From DATFYI01 sp035315125 (GTDB lineage: Bacteria; Chloroflexota; Anaerolineae; Anaerolineales; Anaerolineaceae): a stretch of DNA of 29,229 nt. The notes under the pieces were generated by a model, which saw nothing but the letters and a program-made list of their open reading frames with translations, had not been told where the DNA came from and searched no databases. The translations under genes were made by a program, and so were the position numbers. Positions 17,164-25,400 of this stretch are shown here, one piece after another (positions within the stretch are counted from its first letter, which is position 1; every line of letters begins with the position of its first letter). The stretch covers positions 1-29,229 of the forward strand of contig DATFYI010000007.1 in assembly GCA_035315125.1 (NCBI GenBank). The letters run 5' to 3'.

Positions 17164-18183
17164 TCAAGGCGTCGATTCCTGCCGTTCTTTGATTCTAATA
17201 TCAGATAGCAGGGACGACAATGAGCGACCCTCTTGTGTAAGGCCATAAAAACCAAGGATACCAGTTTGAATAAATTGTAAGAAATGCATTGTAATTGCAT
17301 ATGCCAGAGCTGCTGAAGGAGATATTCCTAATATTACAAATGCTCCAACAAGCGCCCCTTCAAAAATACCCAATCCGCTGGGAGCAGATGGGATGGCAAT
17401 ACCCATAGCAAGAACCGCGTCACCAAAACCTGCCCACCAGATCGGCGCTTGCGGTGCAATTGGTAATAACATAACATAATAAAGCAGCACCCAAATTACC
17501 CAGGAAAGAGCTATCCAGAAAAAGGCCAAAAGGAACTGGCCAGGGTTTGTCAAAGCGCCCAAGCCGTCCAATAAAGCATCGATGCGAGGGAGAACTACCT
17601 TTTGAACAAAAGGCCATCGTGTGCCTAGGTGCGTGATCAATTCTTTAACCTTGTTATTGTAGCGAGCCATCAAATACAGGGCAACAAGACCCAGAATAAC
17701 TAAAACGAGGGATAATATTGCGATCGGGCGAGCCCAATTCATCCCTAGGGCCAATGGTAATGTAGAAAGCATCAATCCCGCCGCCATGGCTACGTCAAAT
17801 GCTCTTTCAATCACGATGGTCGATAAAACATGAAATGGTCCAAGCCCGGTGAATTGGCCCATGAAAATGGCCCGGCCGATTTCACCTGCCCGCAAGGGAA
17901 ATATATTGTTTAGAAAGTATCCTTCATTAATTACCAGGAATGATTTTCGAATAGACGGTTTATTTCCCAGTAATACTCTCCAGGCCATAGCGCGAGTTAA
18001 TAAAGAAATCAAAGTCAATGCAACCGCAATAGCCAGGTTGATCGGTTTGATAGCTGTAAAAGCAATTTCCAATTCCCGCCAACTTGCCAATCGAAATAAA
18101 ACTACTAACGCCACAACACTGATTAGAACGCCCGGCAGCCAGCTACGAGTTTTAAGCCATAAATCAGCTAATTTTGCTTTCAT
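17164..18183 (-). CDS. Lysylphosphatidylglycerol synthase TM-region/UPF0104 flippase-like protein
   Basis: A 339-residue membrane protein with about eight spans, matching the membrane half of MprF (PF03706) without the catalytic domain. Typical motifs are seen: NEGYFLNNIFPLRAGEIGRA, VIERAFDVAMAAGLM, and SAPSGLGIFEGALVGAF. Family members are often found with glycosyltransferases and are thought to move or handle lipids or lipid-linked sugars; the exact role is not settled. Its ATG overlaps the lepA stop by four bases (ATGA), so translation is coupled to lepA. The epimerase ATG lies 47 bases downstream of its stop. Confidence 0.9.
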   Translation of the reverse strand: MKAKLADLWLKTRSWLPGVLISVVALVVLFRLASWRELEIAFTAIKPINLAIAVALTLISLLTRAMAWRVLLGNKPSIRKSFLVINEGYFLNNIFPLRAGEIGRAIFMGQFTGLGPFHVLSTIVIERAFDVAMAAGLMLSTLPLALGMNWARPIAILSLVLVILGLVALYLMARYNNKVKELITHLGTRWPFVQKVVLPRIDALLDGLGALTNPGQFLLAFFWIALSWVIWVLLYYVMLLPIAPQAPIWWAGFGDAVLAMGIAIPSAPSGLGIFEGALVGAFVILGISPSAALAYAITMHFLQFIQTGILGFYGLTQEGRSLSSLLSDIRIKERQESTP

Positions 18184-19979
18184 TCCTCCTCCAGGCGAAG
18201 CACTGCCATAAATGCTTCCTGAGGGATTTCTACATTACCAACCATTTTCATACGTTTCTTACCACGTTTTTGTTTTTCCAATAATTTTTTCTTGCGGGTA
18301 ATATCTCCCCCATAACATTTTGCCAAAACATCTTTACGGACCGCCTTCACAGTAGCCCGTGAGATCACTCTACCAGCGGCCGAAGCCTGAACCGGCACAT
18401 CAAATAACTGCCTTGGAATCAGTTCTTTTAATTTGGTTACCAGAGCCTGACCCTTATGATAAACATCTTCTTTATGTACAATCGATGCCAGAGCGTCCAC
18501 TGGCTCACCACCAACTAACACTTCAAGCTTCACCAGATTGCCAGGTCGGTATGCTAAAAATTGGTAATCCATGGAAGCATAACCGCGCGTCCGGCTTTTT
18601 AAATCATCAAAGAAATCTACAATAATTTCAGATAATGTAATTTCAAATCCTAGCTGGACCCGATTTGGAGCTGGATACTCCTGCTCTTTAAAAACACCGT
18701 GACGTTTAGTCATCAGATCCATGATCGTACCAAAGTAATCCGTTGGACTGAAGATTTGCAACTTCATCCAGGGCTCACGAATTTCTTTAATCGTAGCTTC
18801 ATCTGGAAGCTGCACGGGCGAATCTATCAGCAGCACATCACCATTTAACAGCTCGACCTCGTATTCAACCGAGGGCGCAGTAACAATAATATCCAGATCA
18901 TATTCACGTTCCAGTCGTTCCTGGATAATCTCCATATGGAATAAACCCAAGAAACCACAGCGGAAACCGAAATTAAGGGCTTGGGATTTCTCCGGCTCAT
19001 AAATTAAGGATGCATCGTTTAGTTGTAATTTTTCCAGTGCTTCTTTAAGGTCTTCGTAATCTTCACCCTCAACCGGATAAATTCCCGCAAAAACCATTGA
19101 TTTTGCCTTGCGGTAACCGGGTAATGCTTCACTGGCCGGATGGCTTGCCAGTGTGAAAGTATCCCCAACCCGACATTCTGAAACCGTCTTTAATCCTGTG
19201 GCAACATAACCAACATCCCCGGCTTCTAGCAAATCTAATGGACGCATATCCGGTGCAAAATAGCCTATCTCAACCGGTTTGAGATCTGTATTATGGGCCA
19301 TCAGTCTGAGCATATCGGCCGGATGGATCTCACCTTCCATAACCCGAATATATGCTATAACCCCTTTATATGAATCATAATGAGAATCAAATATTAAGGC
19401 TCGCAGTGAATCCGAAGGCTCTCCTTTCGGAGGCGGAATTTGGCAGACTACTGCTTCCAGAACTTTATCCACGTTCGTACCATCTTTTGCAGATATTCTT
19501 ATAATTTTGTCCGCCGGTGTGCCAAGCAGGTTGCTGATCTCTTCAGCCACTTCATCTGGTCGAGCAGAGAGCAAATCGATTTTGTTAATAACTGGAATGA
19601 TAACCAGATCTGAATCCAGAGCCAGATAAAGATTTGCAAGCGTTTGTGCTTCAATACCCTGAGTAGCATCAACTACCAGGACTGCGCCTTCACAAGCTGC
19701 CAGCGCCCGGCTTACTTCATAATTGAAATCTACGTGTCCTGGGGTATCAATCAGATTTAATTCGTAGGTTTTTCCATCCTTAGCCTGATACATCATACGC
19801 ACGGCCGAAGCTTTGATTGTCACCCCTTTTTCCCGTTCAAGATCCATGGTGTCTAAAACTTGCGCCACCATGTCCCGCTCAGAGATAGTACCGGTAAGTT
19901 GAAGCAGACGATCAGCCAAGGTAGATTTGCCGTGATCGACATGTGCAATTATGCAAAAATTGCGAATATGCTCGGTCAT
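18180..19979 (-). CDS. lepA: Elongation factor 4 (LepA GTPase)
   Basis: Translational GTPase that binds the ribosome and remodels stalled or unusual elongation and assembly states. The length of 599 residues is typical. G1 is AHVDHGKST (12-20); DTPGH and NKIDL follow. The EF4-specific C-terminal domain is present, ending with KCYGGDITRKKKLLEKQKRGKKRMK. No Shine-Dalgarno precedes the ATG. A TATACT hexamer ends 11 bases upstream, so a nearly leaderless mRNA from an own promoter is possible. It lies 39 bases after tlyA and overlaps the flippase-like gene by four bases. Confidence 0.98.
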   Translation of the reverse strand: MTEHIRNFCIIAHVDHGKSTLADRLLQLTGTISERDMVAQVLDTMDLEREKGVTIKASAVRMMYQAKDGKTYELNLIDTPGHVDFNYEVSRALAACEGAVLVVDATQGIEAQTLANLYLALDSDLVIIPVINKIDLLSARPDEVAEEISNLLGTPADKIIRISAKDGTNVDKVLEAVVCQIPPPKGEPSDSLRALIFDSHYDSYKGVIAYIRVMEGEIHPADMLRLMAHNTDLKPVEIGYFAPDMRPLDLLEAGDVGYVATGLKTVSECRVGDTFTLASHPASEALPGYRKAKSMVFAGIYPVEGEDYEDLKEALEKLQLNDASLIYEPEKSQALNFGFRCGFLGLFHMEIIQERLEREYDLDIIVTAPSVEYEVELLNGDVLLIDSPVQLPDEATIKEIREPWMKLQIFSPTDYFGTIMDLMTKRHGVFKEQEYPAPNRVQLGFEITLSEIIVDFFDDLKSRTRGYASMDYQFLAYRPGNLVKLEVLVGGEPVDALASIVHKEDVYHKGQALVTKLKELIPRQLFDVPVQASAAGRVISRATVKAVRKDVLAKCYGGDITRKKKLLEKQKRGKKRMKMVGNVEIPQEAFMAVLRLEEE

Positions 19980-19990
19980 AACCGGATAGT

Positions 19991-19996
19991 AGTATA
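19991..19996 (-). promoter_or_regulatory. -10 candidate immediately upstream of lepA
   Basis: TATACT on the minus strand ends 11 bases before the lepA ATG, in the 39-base tlyA-lepA gap. No good -35 is present. It would start transcription about four bases before the ATG, fitting the lack of a ribosome site. Confidence 0.25.
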
Positions 19997-20018
19997 CCCT
20001 AATTTTCTAATGGTTACC

Positions 20019-20801
20019 TCAAATAAAAAGGGTATCCAACAGATTTTCCAGATCAGTTTGATTTTGCCTTGGAGAAATCAAATATACCAGAAATTCCGTA
20101 TTGCCTTTCGGCCCCAAAAGCGGCGAGCGTATCAAGCCATTGATAGAAAAACCTTGGTTTACTGCAAAATCCAACAAATCCAGCAGTACCCGACGGTGTA
20201 ATTCCGGATCACGGATCACCCCTTCGCCCCTGGCAGCATCTTCACGACCAACCTCAAACTGTGGCTTAATGAGCGCAATTATGCATGCTTCCGCATCTTT
20301 AAACCATTTTTGAATCACCGGTAGCAAAATACGCAGCGAAATAAAAGAGGCATCCACCGTGACCAACTGTATCGGTTCTGGAAAATTCTCAACAAAGCGA
20401 GCATTTGTCCGTTCCATTGAAATCACTCGACTATCACTACGCAGCTTCCAATGCAAAACGCCATAACCAACATCCACGGCATAAACCCTGGCTGCTCCAT
20501 GTTGCAGAAGACAATCGGTAAATCCGCCGGTCGAAGCTCCTACATCCACACACACCTGGTTATATAAGAGTGAAAGATTAAACGCTTGAATGGCTGCTTC
20601 CAGTTTCTCACCGCCTCTCGATATAAAGCGAGGACCATGCTCCAAAATGAGATCTGCGCCAATATCTATACGCATATCTGGTTTTATTATCACCTGCCCA
20701 TTCACGCGCACTTGACCTGCCATCACCAATCGTTGAGCCTGACTCCGGCTTTCTACTATGCCCCGTTCTGTGAGCAATATATCCAAACGTTGTTTCTGCA
20801 T
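20019..20801 (-). CDS. tlyA: TlyA-family rRNA 2'-O-methyltransferase
   Basis: A 260-residue protein of the TlyA/hemolysin A family, which methylates ribose of 16S and/or 23S rRNA with SAM. An S4 RNA-binding domain covers about 1-60 (RLDILLTERGIVESRSQAQR). A linker with FISRGGEKLEAAIQAF leads into the FtsJ-like methyltransferase fold with the SAM motif VDVGASTGGFTDCLLQHGA, DVGYGVLHWKLR, and ALIKPQFEVGR near the end. It diverges from the UbiA gene across 110 bases. No Shine-Dalgarno is present; a TAAAAT hexamer ends six bases before the ATG, suggesting leaderless translation. Confidence 0.95.
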   Translation of the reverse strand: MQKQRLDILLTERGIVESRSQAQRLVMAGQVRVNGQVIIKPDMRIDIGADLILEHGPRFISRGGEKLEAAIQAFNLSLLYNQVCVDVGASTGGFTDCLLQHGAARVYAVDVGYGVLHWKLRSDSRVISMERTNARFVENFPEPIQLVTVDASFISLRILLPVIQKWFKDAEACIIALIKPQFEVGREDAARGEGVIRDPELHRRVLLDLLDFAVNQGFSINGLIRSPLLGPKGNTEFLVYLISPRQNQTDLENLLDTLFI

Positions 20802-20807
20802 GGGAAT

Positions 20808-20813
20808 ATTTTA
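20808..20813 (-). promoter_or_regulatory. -10 candidate placing tlyA transcription at its ATG
   Basis: TAAAAT on the minus strand is separated from the tlyA ATG by exactly six bases. TTTATT stands 17 bases upstream as a weak -35. The expected start is the A of the ATG. Confidence 0.4.
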
Positions 20814-20896
20814 CTTCACCAAACAGGGTCAATAAATATCGATTTACTTAGTTATTTTTCTCCTTTCCGTTGCAGAACACTCACTTAATAAAGTTG

Positions 20897-20905
20897 TGAT
20901 ATATT
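20897..20905 (+). promoter_or_regulatory. Extended -10 candidate placing UbiA-gene transcription at its ATG
   Basis: TGATATATT is an extended -10 with hexamer TATATT at 20900-20905. Six bases separate it from the ATG at 20912, so the expected start is the A of the ATG. There is no Shine-Dalgarno and no good -35. Confidence 0.45.
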
Positions 20906-20911
20906 AATCTC

Positions 20912-21787
20912 ATGTTGAAAGCACTTATTAAATCTATGCGTCCGCGCCAATGGACAAAAAACGCTTTTGTCCTGGCAGCAATTGTTTTTGATCGCCAACT
21001 CGAACATCCAACCGCACTGATCCGATCCATTGCCGGTGTCATCTTGTTCTGTCTGCTTTCAGGATGTGTATACCTGATCAACGACATCATGGATGTAGAA
21101 GCCGACCGCCAGCATCCATTCAAACGCGAGCGGCCGATTGCTTCGGGCCAGTTGCCAATTCGTGTGGCAATAATTGCTGCGGTTGTTATTCTCGCCGTCA
21201 CCTTCCCGATTGCTTACTATTTATCTGCCGATTTTGCTCTCATCGCATTGGCATATTTGCTTACAAATTTAGCATATTCAAAATGGCTTAAACATGTTCC
21301 CTTATTGGATGTATTAATCCTGGCAAGCTTTTATGTCATGAGGGTGGCGGCCGGCGTGAGTTTGATCCACGTCGAACGATTCTCACCCTGGCTATATGTC
21401 GTGACAACTTTATTGGCGCTGTATATCGGTTTCGGGAAAAGGCGCGCTGAGCTGACACTTTTAGAAGATAATGCCTACAATCACCGTCGTGTTTTGGGAG
21501 GGTATACCATACCATTTTTAGACCAACTCATCACAATTGTTTCCGGAACAACAATCGTGTCGTATAGTCTCTACACCTTTTCAGCGCCAAATGTTCCTGC
21601 CAATCACACCATGATGCTGACGATACCTTTTGTTTTGTACGGCATTTTCCGTTATCTTTATTTAATTCAAGTTAAATGTATGGGAGGGGCACCCGAAGAG
21701 TTGCTATTGCGAGACCGTGCATTGCAGATTTCAATTGCCTTGTGGGGTTTGTCCGTCCTGCTGGTTTTTTATTTATTTCCGAGTTGA
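20912..21787 (+). CDS. UbiA-family prenyltransferase, polyprenyl-phosphate phosphoribosyltransferase-like
   Basis: A 291-residue membrane enzyme with about eight or nine spans. The first UbiA Asp-rich motif is NDIMDVEAD (57-65); the second region reads YSKWLKHVPLLDVLILASFYVMRVAAG. The beginning, MRPRQWTKNAFV, and KRERPIASGQ match the branch that makes decaprenyl-phosphoryl-5-phosphoribose, an activated pentose carrier, rather than quinone enzymes. That fits the nearby GT-C genes, which use polyprenyl-phosphate sugars. It opens a plus-strand series with mevalonate kinase seven bases downstream. A role in another prenyl lipid pathway is possible. Confidence 0.88.
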   Translation: MLKALIKSMRPRQWTKNAFVLAAIVFDRQLEHPTALIRSIAGVILFCLLSGCVYLINDIMDVEADRQHPFKRERPIASGQLPIRVAIIAAVVILAVTFPIAYYLSADFALIALAYLLTNLAYSKWLKHVPLLDVLILASFYVMRVAAGVSLIHVERFSPWLYVVTTLLALYIGFGKRRAELTLLEDNAYNHRRVLGGYTIPFLDQLITIVSGTTIVSYSLYTFSAPNVPANHTMMLTIPFVLYGIFRYLYLIQVKCMGGAPEELLLRDRALQISIALWGLSVLLVFYLFPS

Positions 21788-21794
21788 TGTAAAC

Positions 21795-22757
21795 ATGCCG
21801 GCAATAAGTGCCAGTGCTCCAGGAAAAGTCATTTTATTTGGAGAGCATGCTGTCGTTTACGGCTTTCCGTCTATTGCAGTACCCGTAACTCAAGTTAGAG
21901 CCAAAGCCATCATCTTGGCAAATCCTCTTGGAAAAACTGGACAGGTTGAAATCGATGCGCCGGATATCGATTTGCATACTTCTTTGAGTGACCTGCCAGG
22001 CGACCACCCATTTGCGATTCTGTTTTCCAGCTTACTGGATCGCCTTGACATAAAAGCCATGCCGGCTTGCCAGGTCAGGATCACTTCATCAATCCCGGTT
22101 GCAGCCGGGTTGGGATCGGGTGCGGCGGTATCTGTAGCACTGGGAAGAGCCATCTCATCTTTTCTGGGGCATCCAATGCCAGACGATCAAATTTCCGATC
22201 TGGCCTTTCAGGTCGAAAAAAAATATCACGGTAATCCATCTGGGGTCGATAATACGGTTATCACGTATTCCCAACCGGTTTATTATATGCGCGGCCAACC
22301 TTTTGAACGACTTAGACTGGCAAATTCTATTACCGTGCTTATCGCGGATAGCGGCATTCAAAGCTCAACCAGTCGTGTGGTTGAAGATGTCCGCCTGGCC
22401 TGGCAATCTGACTCAAAACATTACAATCAGTTATTTGAAATAATCGGCCAAATTACAACGCAAGCACGCGAAATGATCGCAAAAGGTCGGATTTTGGAGC
22501 TTGGGGCATTAATGGTAAAAAACCATCAGGCCCTGAAAGAATTAGGGGTCTCCTACCCTGAATTGGATCGCCTGGTCGAGGCTGCCACAAATGCTGGGGC
22601 ATCAGGCGCCAAATTGTGCGGAGCCGGGCGCGGTGGAAATATGATCGCACTGGTTCAACCAGATAATGCCGATCGGATATCCAAGAGCTTGCTCTCAGCC
22701 GGGGCGACCCGTATCATAAAGACGCGAATTGAACCACTTTCAAATCTGGAATCATAA
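21795..22757 (+). CDS. mvk: Mevalonate kinase
   Basis: GHMP kinase making mevalonate 5-phosphate, for isoprenoid synthesis in the cytosol. The 320-residue product starts at ATG 21795, where the conserved SAPGKVILFGEHAVVYG begins; a longer frame reaching back into the UbiA gene is not needed. Motif 2 is PVAAGLGSGAAVSVA (101-115), with Gly109 where GLGSS usually has a second Ser. HGNPSGVDNT supplies the catalytic Asp152, and GAGRGGNMIAL is motif 3. It sits between a UbiA gene and isopentenyl phosphate kinase, starting two bases before the latter, which points to the mevalonate route that ends via IPK. No Shine-Dalgarno is visible. Confidence 0.94.
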   Translation: MPAISASAPGKVILFGEHAVVYGFPSIAVPVTQVRAKAIILANPLGKTGQVEIDAPDIDLHTSLSDLPGDHPFAILFSSLLDRLDIKAMPACQVRITSSIPVAAGLGSGAAVSVALGRAISSFLGHPMPDDQISDLAFQVEKKYHGNPSGVDNTVITYSQPVYYMRGQPFERLRLANSITVLIADSGIQSSTSRVVEDVRLAWQSDSKHYNQLFEIIGQITTQAREMIAKGRILELGALMVKNHQALKELGVSYPELDRLVEAATNAGASGAKLCGAGRGGNMIALVQPDNADRISKSLLSAGATRIIKTRIEPLSNLES

Positions 22758-22759
22758 AT

Positions 22760-23551
22760 ATGTTCTATTTTTTAAAGCTGGGTGGTTCTTTAATTACCGA
22801 CAAAACCCAGGCGCGCCAACCTCGCCGTGATATCTTAGAGCATCTCAGCCAGGAAATTAGCTCGGCATATCGCACCGTTCCTGATCTTCAGTTATTGATC
22901 GGTCATGGCTCTGGTTCATTTGGGCATATTGCCGGTCAAAAATACGGCACACGCCAAGGTGTTCACAAAAAGAAGGATTGGCAAGGGTTTGTGGAGGTTT
23001 GGAAGGATGCTCGCGCATTAAACCAGATTGTCGTTGAAGCCTTGCTGGATGCCGGTCTTCCGGTCATCGCTTTTCCACCTTCATCATCAGTCATTTCAAA
23101 TTCGCATGAGGTTGTAAATTGGGATTTAGAGCCAATTCGATCAGCACTTTCGGCGGGTATAATCCCTCTGGTCAATGGTGATGTGGTTTTTGATAAAAGC
23201 TTGGGAGGAACAATCCTTTCAACTGAAGATCTATTTATTTACCTGGCTACTTTATTGAAGCCAGATCGTATACTGCTAGCAGGCCTTGAACCAGGTGTAT
23301 GGTCAGATTTTCCAACATGTACCCGTTTAGTCGAAAGAGTCACGCCCAATAATCTCAACGCCGTCTCGAATAATCTCCTTGGCTCAGCTTTTATTGATGT
23401 GACCGGTGGAATGGTGCAAAAAGTTGAGAGCATGTTGGCGCTGACAAGCAAGGTTCCTGGACTGCAGGCATTCATTTTTTCCGGTCTCCAGGCCGATCAG
23501 CTCTACCAGGCCTTATCAGGTGTTTTGGTTGGAACAGTAATTACGCAATAA
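22760..23551 (+). CDS. ipk: Isopentenyl phosphate kinase
   Basis: Amino-acid-kinase-fold enzyme converting isopentenyl phosphate to isopentenyl diphosphate with ATP, the last step of the alternative mevalonate pathway. The 263-residue product has LKLGGSLITDK at the N-terminus, the catalytic His56 in GHGSGSFGH, NGDVVFDKSLGGTILSTED and DVTGGMVQKVES. This His-containing glycine loop separates IPK from other kinases of the fold. It follows the mevalonate kinase stop by two bases, so the two are co-translated. The partner mevalonate-5-phosphate decarboxylase is not in the window. Confidence 0.95.
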   Translation: MFYFLKLGGSLITDKTQARQPRRDILEHLSQEISSAYRTVPDLQLLIGHGSGSFGHIAGQKYGTRQGVHKKKDWQGFVEVWKDARALNQIVVEALLDAGLPVIAFPPSSSVISNSHEVVNWDLEPIRSALSAGIIPLVNGDVVFDKSLGGTILSTEDLFIYLATLLKPDRILLAGLEPGVWSDFPTCTRLVERVTPNNLNAVSNNLLGSAFIDVTGGMVQKVESMLALTSKVPGLQAFIFSGLQADQLYQALSGVLVGTVITQ

Positions 23552-23562
23552 TAGATTGGATC

Positions 23563-23568
23563 AGGAGG
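23563..23568 (+). promoter_or_regulatory. Shine-Dalgarno of the dGTPase gene
   Basis: AGGAGG lies seven bases before ATG 23576. It is the clearest ribosome site on the plus strand and contrasts with the upstream genes UbiA and mvk, which lack one. Confidence 0.7.
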
Positions 23569-23575
23569 CTCTTTC

Positions 23576-24727
23576 ATGATATTCAACCGTTCCATTCTAG
23601 AAGAAAACGAGGATCGATCCCTTGCGCCATACGGGATTCACAGTAAGAACAGTCGCGGCAGGTTATTCCAAGAAGACGAAGCAGATTATCGGCTGTGTTT
23701 CCAACGTGATCGAGATCGCATCCTACATACAACCGCTTTTCGGCGGTTAGAATATAAAACGCAGGTTTTTATTAATTATGAAGGGGATTATTATCGCACC
23801 CGCCTTACCCACACCCTGGAAGTCACACAGATCGGTCGAACTATTGCCAGGGCACTGGGCGCTAACGAAGACTTGATCGAGGCAATTTGTTTGGCACACG
23901 ACCTGGGGCACCCGCCTTTTGGCCATTCCGGTGAAATCATTCTGGCTCGATTGATGAAAGACTATAATGGATTTGACCATAATAAACAATCTTTACGCAT
24001 TGTCACGAAGTTGGAGAAGCGCTATACTGACTTTCCTGGTTTAAATCTAAGTTGGGAGACATTGGAAGGTATCGTTAAACATGAAACGGAATACGATCAG
24101 TCCGATGCCCGCGATTTTAACCCGGAATTGCGCGGCCACCTGGAAGCGCAGATTGCAAATGTGGCTGACGAGTTAGCCTATAGCGCCCATGATTTGGATG
24201 ACGGCCTACGTTCAGGAATGATCAATGTAGGTATGCTGAATGGGATTGATCTTTGGGAGATTCTTGCGGATAATGTTGGCTGGCGAGGTGGAAATCTGGA
24301 TGATTTAACCCGTCACCGCATCATCCGGCGTATGATCGGTATGGAGGTCACTGACCTGATTCAGAATACTTCAACACGGCTTCGGGAAAGTGGTGTTCGC
24401 TCTGTGGACGAATTGCAACGGCTATCGTATAATGTAGTCGGATATAATGAAGATACACACAGGCGTAACCGCCAGCTAAAGGATTTCCTTTATAATAATC
24501 TCTACCGACATTATCGGGTAGTTCGTATGGCCGTAAAGGCTGAGCGGATATTGAAGGATCTATTCGAAGCATATCAGGCAGAACCCTCCATACTTCCTAA
24601 ACACGTACAACAAGGCATAGATGAAACGGGTCTTGAACGGACAATCTGTGACTATATTGCTGGTATGACAGATCGTTATGCGATTGAGGAGTATCAAAAA
24701 TTATTTGACCCGGAGATGTTGCCTTAG
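23576..24727 (+). CDS. dgt: Deoxyguanosinetriphosphate triphosphohydrolase-like protein
   Basis: HD-domain enzyme that hydrolyses dNTPs to deoxynucleosides and triphosphate. The 383-residue product is of the shorter dGTPase type. The N-terminal DYRLCFQRDRDRILHTTAFR and RRLEYKTQVF are typical. The metal site is His79 in THTLEV, His108-Asp109 in LAHDLGHPPFGHSGE, and the distal Asp in VADELAYSAHDLDDG. It follows ipk by 24 bases with a strong ribosome site. Its link to the isoprenoid genes is probably only co-transcription. Confidence 0.95.
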   Translation: MIFNRSILEENEDRSLAPYGIHSKNSRGRLFQEDEADYRLCFQRDRDRILHTTAFRRLEYKTQVFINYEGDYYRTRLTHTLEVTQIGRTIARALGANEDLIEAICLAHDLGHPPFGHSGEIILARLMKDYNGFDHNKQSLRIVTKLEKRYTDFPGLNLSWETLEGIVKHETEYDQSDARDFNPELRGHLEAQIANVADELAYSAHDLDDGLRSGMINVGMLNGIDLWEILADNVGWRGGNLDDLTRHRIIRRMIGMEVTDLIQNTSTRLRESGVRSVDELQRLSYNVVGYNEDTHRRNRQLKDFLYNNLYRHYRVVRMAVKAERILKDLFEAYQAEPSILPKHVQQGIDETGLERTICDYIAGMTDRYAIEEYQKLFDPEMLP

Positions 24728-24794
24728 ATTAAGATCCTTTTGTTAAGCGCGAGAATAATAAACAATCTTCTTATACTTTAAGGGAAAAAATACT

Positions 24795-25262
24795 ATGTCT
24801 GAAGTTTCTTATCTCACCGCCGAAGGTGCAGCCCGCTTGCAAAGCGAGTTGGCCTACCTAAAAGGACCGTCACGTGAACAACTAGCCATGCGTTTACATT
24901 TGGCTATCCAACAGGGTGACCTTTCGGAAAATGCAGATTATATTGCCGCCAAGGAAGAACAGGGCTTCCTGGAAGGCCGTATTCTTGAGCTGGAACAGGT
25001 TCTCAGGAATGCGGTAATTATCGATACTTTGGAACATAAAGTTGACGAAGTTACGGTTGGTTCCCATATAACTATTCAGGAAGACGATTTTCCTGAGGAA
25101 ACTTATCATCTGGTTGGTCCAAAAGAAGCTGATCCACCTAACGGCCGAATTTCGCACGAATCTCCCATTGGCAAGGCCCTTTTAGGACATCACGTTGGCG
25201 AGGTTGTTGTAGCAGACACACCTGCAGGTGCTCTGCGCTTAAAAATCACTAAGATTGAATAA
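24795..25262 (+). CDS. greA: Transcription elongation factor GreA
   Basis: Binds the RNA polymerase secondary channel and stimulates transcript cleavage in backtracked complexes. The 155-residue length is close to the usual 158. The N-terminal coiled coil has the conserved acidic tip GDLSENADY (Asp42, Glu45) and AAKEEQGFLEGRI. The C-terminal FKBP-like domain has SPIGKALLGHHVGEVV. AAGGGA before the ATG is a modest ribosome site. It is last in the plus-strand series and is followed by a strong terminator. A TATACT at 24772-24777 might be part of an own promoter, but no -35 is seen. Confidence 0.97.
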   Translation: MSEVSYLTAEGAARLQSELAYLKGPSREQLAMRLHLAIQQGDLSENADYIAAKEEQGFLEGRILELEQVLRNAVIIDTLEHKVDEVTVGSHITIQEDDFPEETYHLVGPKEADPPNGRISHESPIGKALLGHHVGEVVVADTPAGALRLKITKIE

Positions 25263-25341
25263 CCTCTGTGTAGTGAAATGATCCATCAACAGATCCACTT
25301 GCAATTACTTCCCTGTTTCAAGCACAAATATTTTATCGAAC

Positions 25342-25375
25342 AAAAAAGGCCCGGATAAAATCTCCGGGTCTTTTT
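25342..25375. terminator. Bidirectional intrinsic terminator between greA and the convergent two-TM protein gene
   Basis: An eight-pair stem GGCCCGGA/TCCGGGTC (one G-T pair) with a seven-base loop lies at 25348-25370. It is flanked by six A on the left and five T on the right, so it works on both strands. It ends greA 80 bases after its stop and the minus-strand gene ending at 25401. Confidence 0.9.
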
Positions 25376-25400
25376 GATTATAAAAAAGATCTGTCTTTGA

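Noticed and set aside
21717..21794. 26-codon N-terminal extension of mevalonate kinase
   Set aside because: It overlaps the UbiA gene and precedes the family's conserved start; ATG 21795 gives normal length.
24741..24777. Possible greA promoter (TTGTTA ... TATACT)
   Set aside because: The spacing between the hexamers is about 26 bases, too long for a standard promoter.
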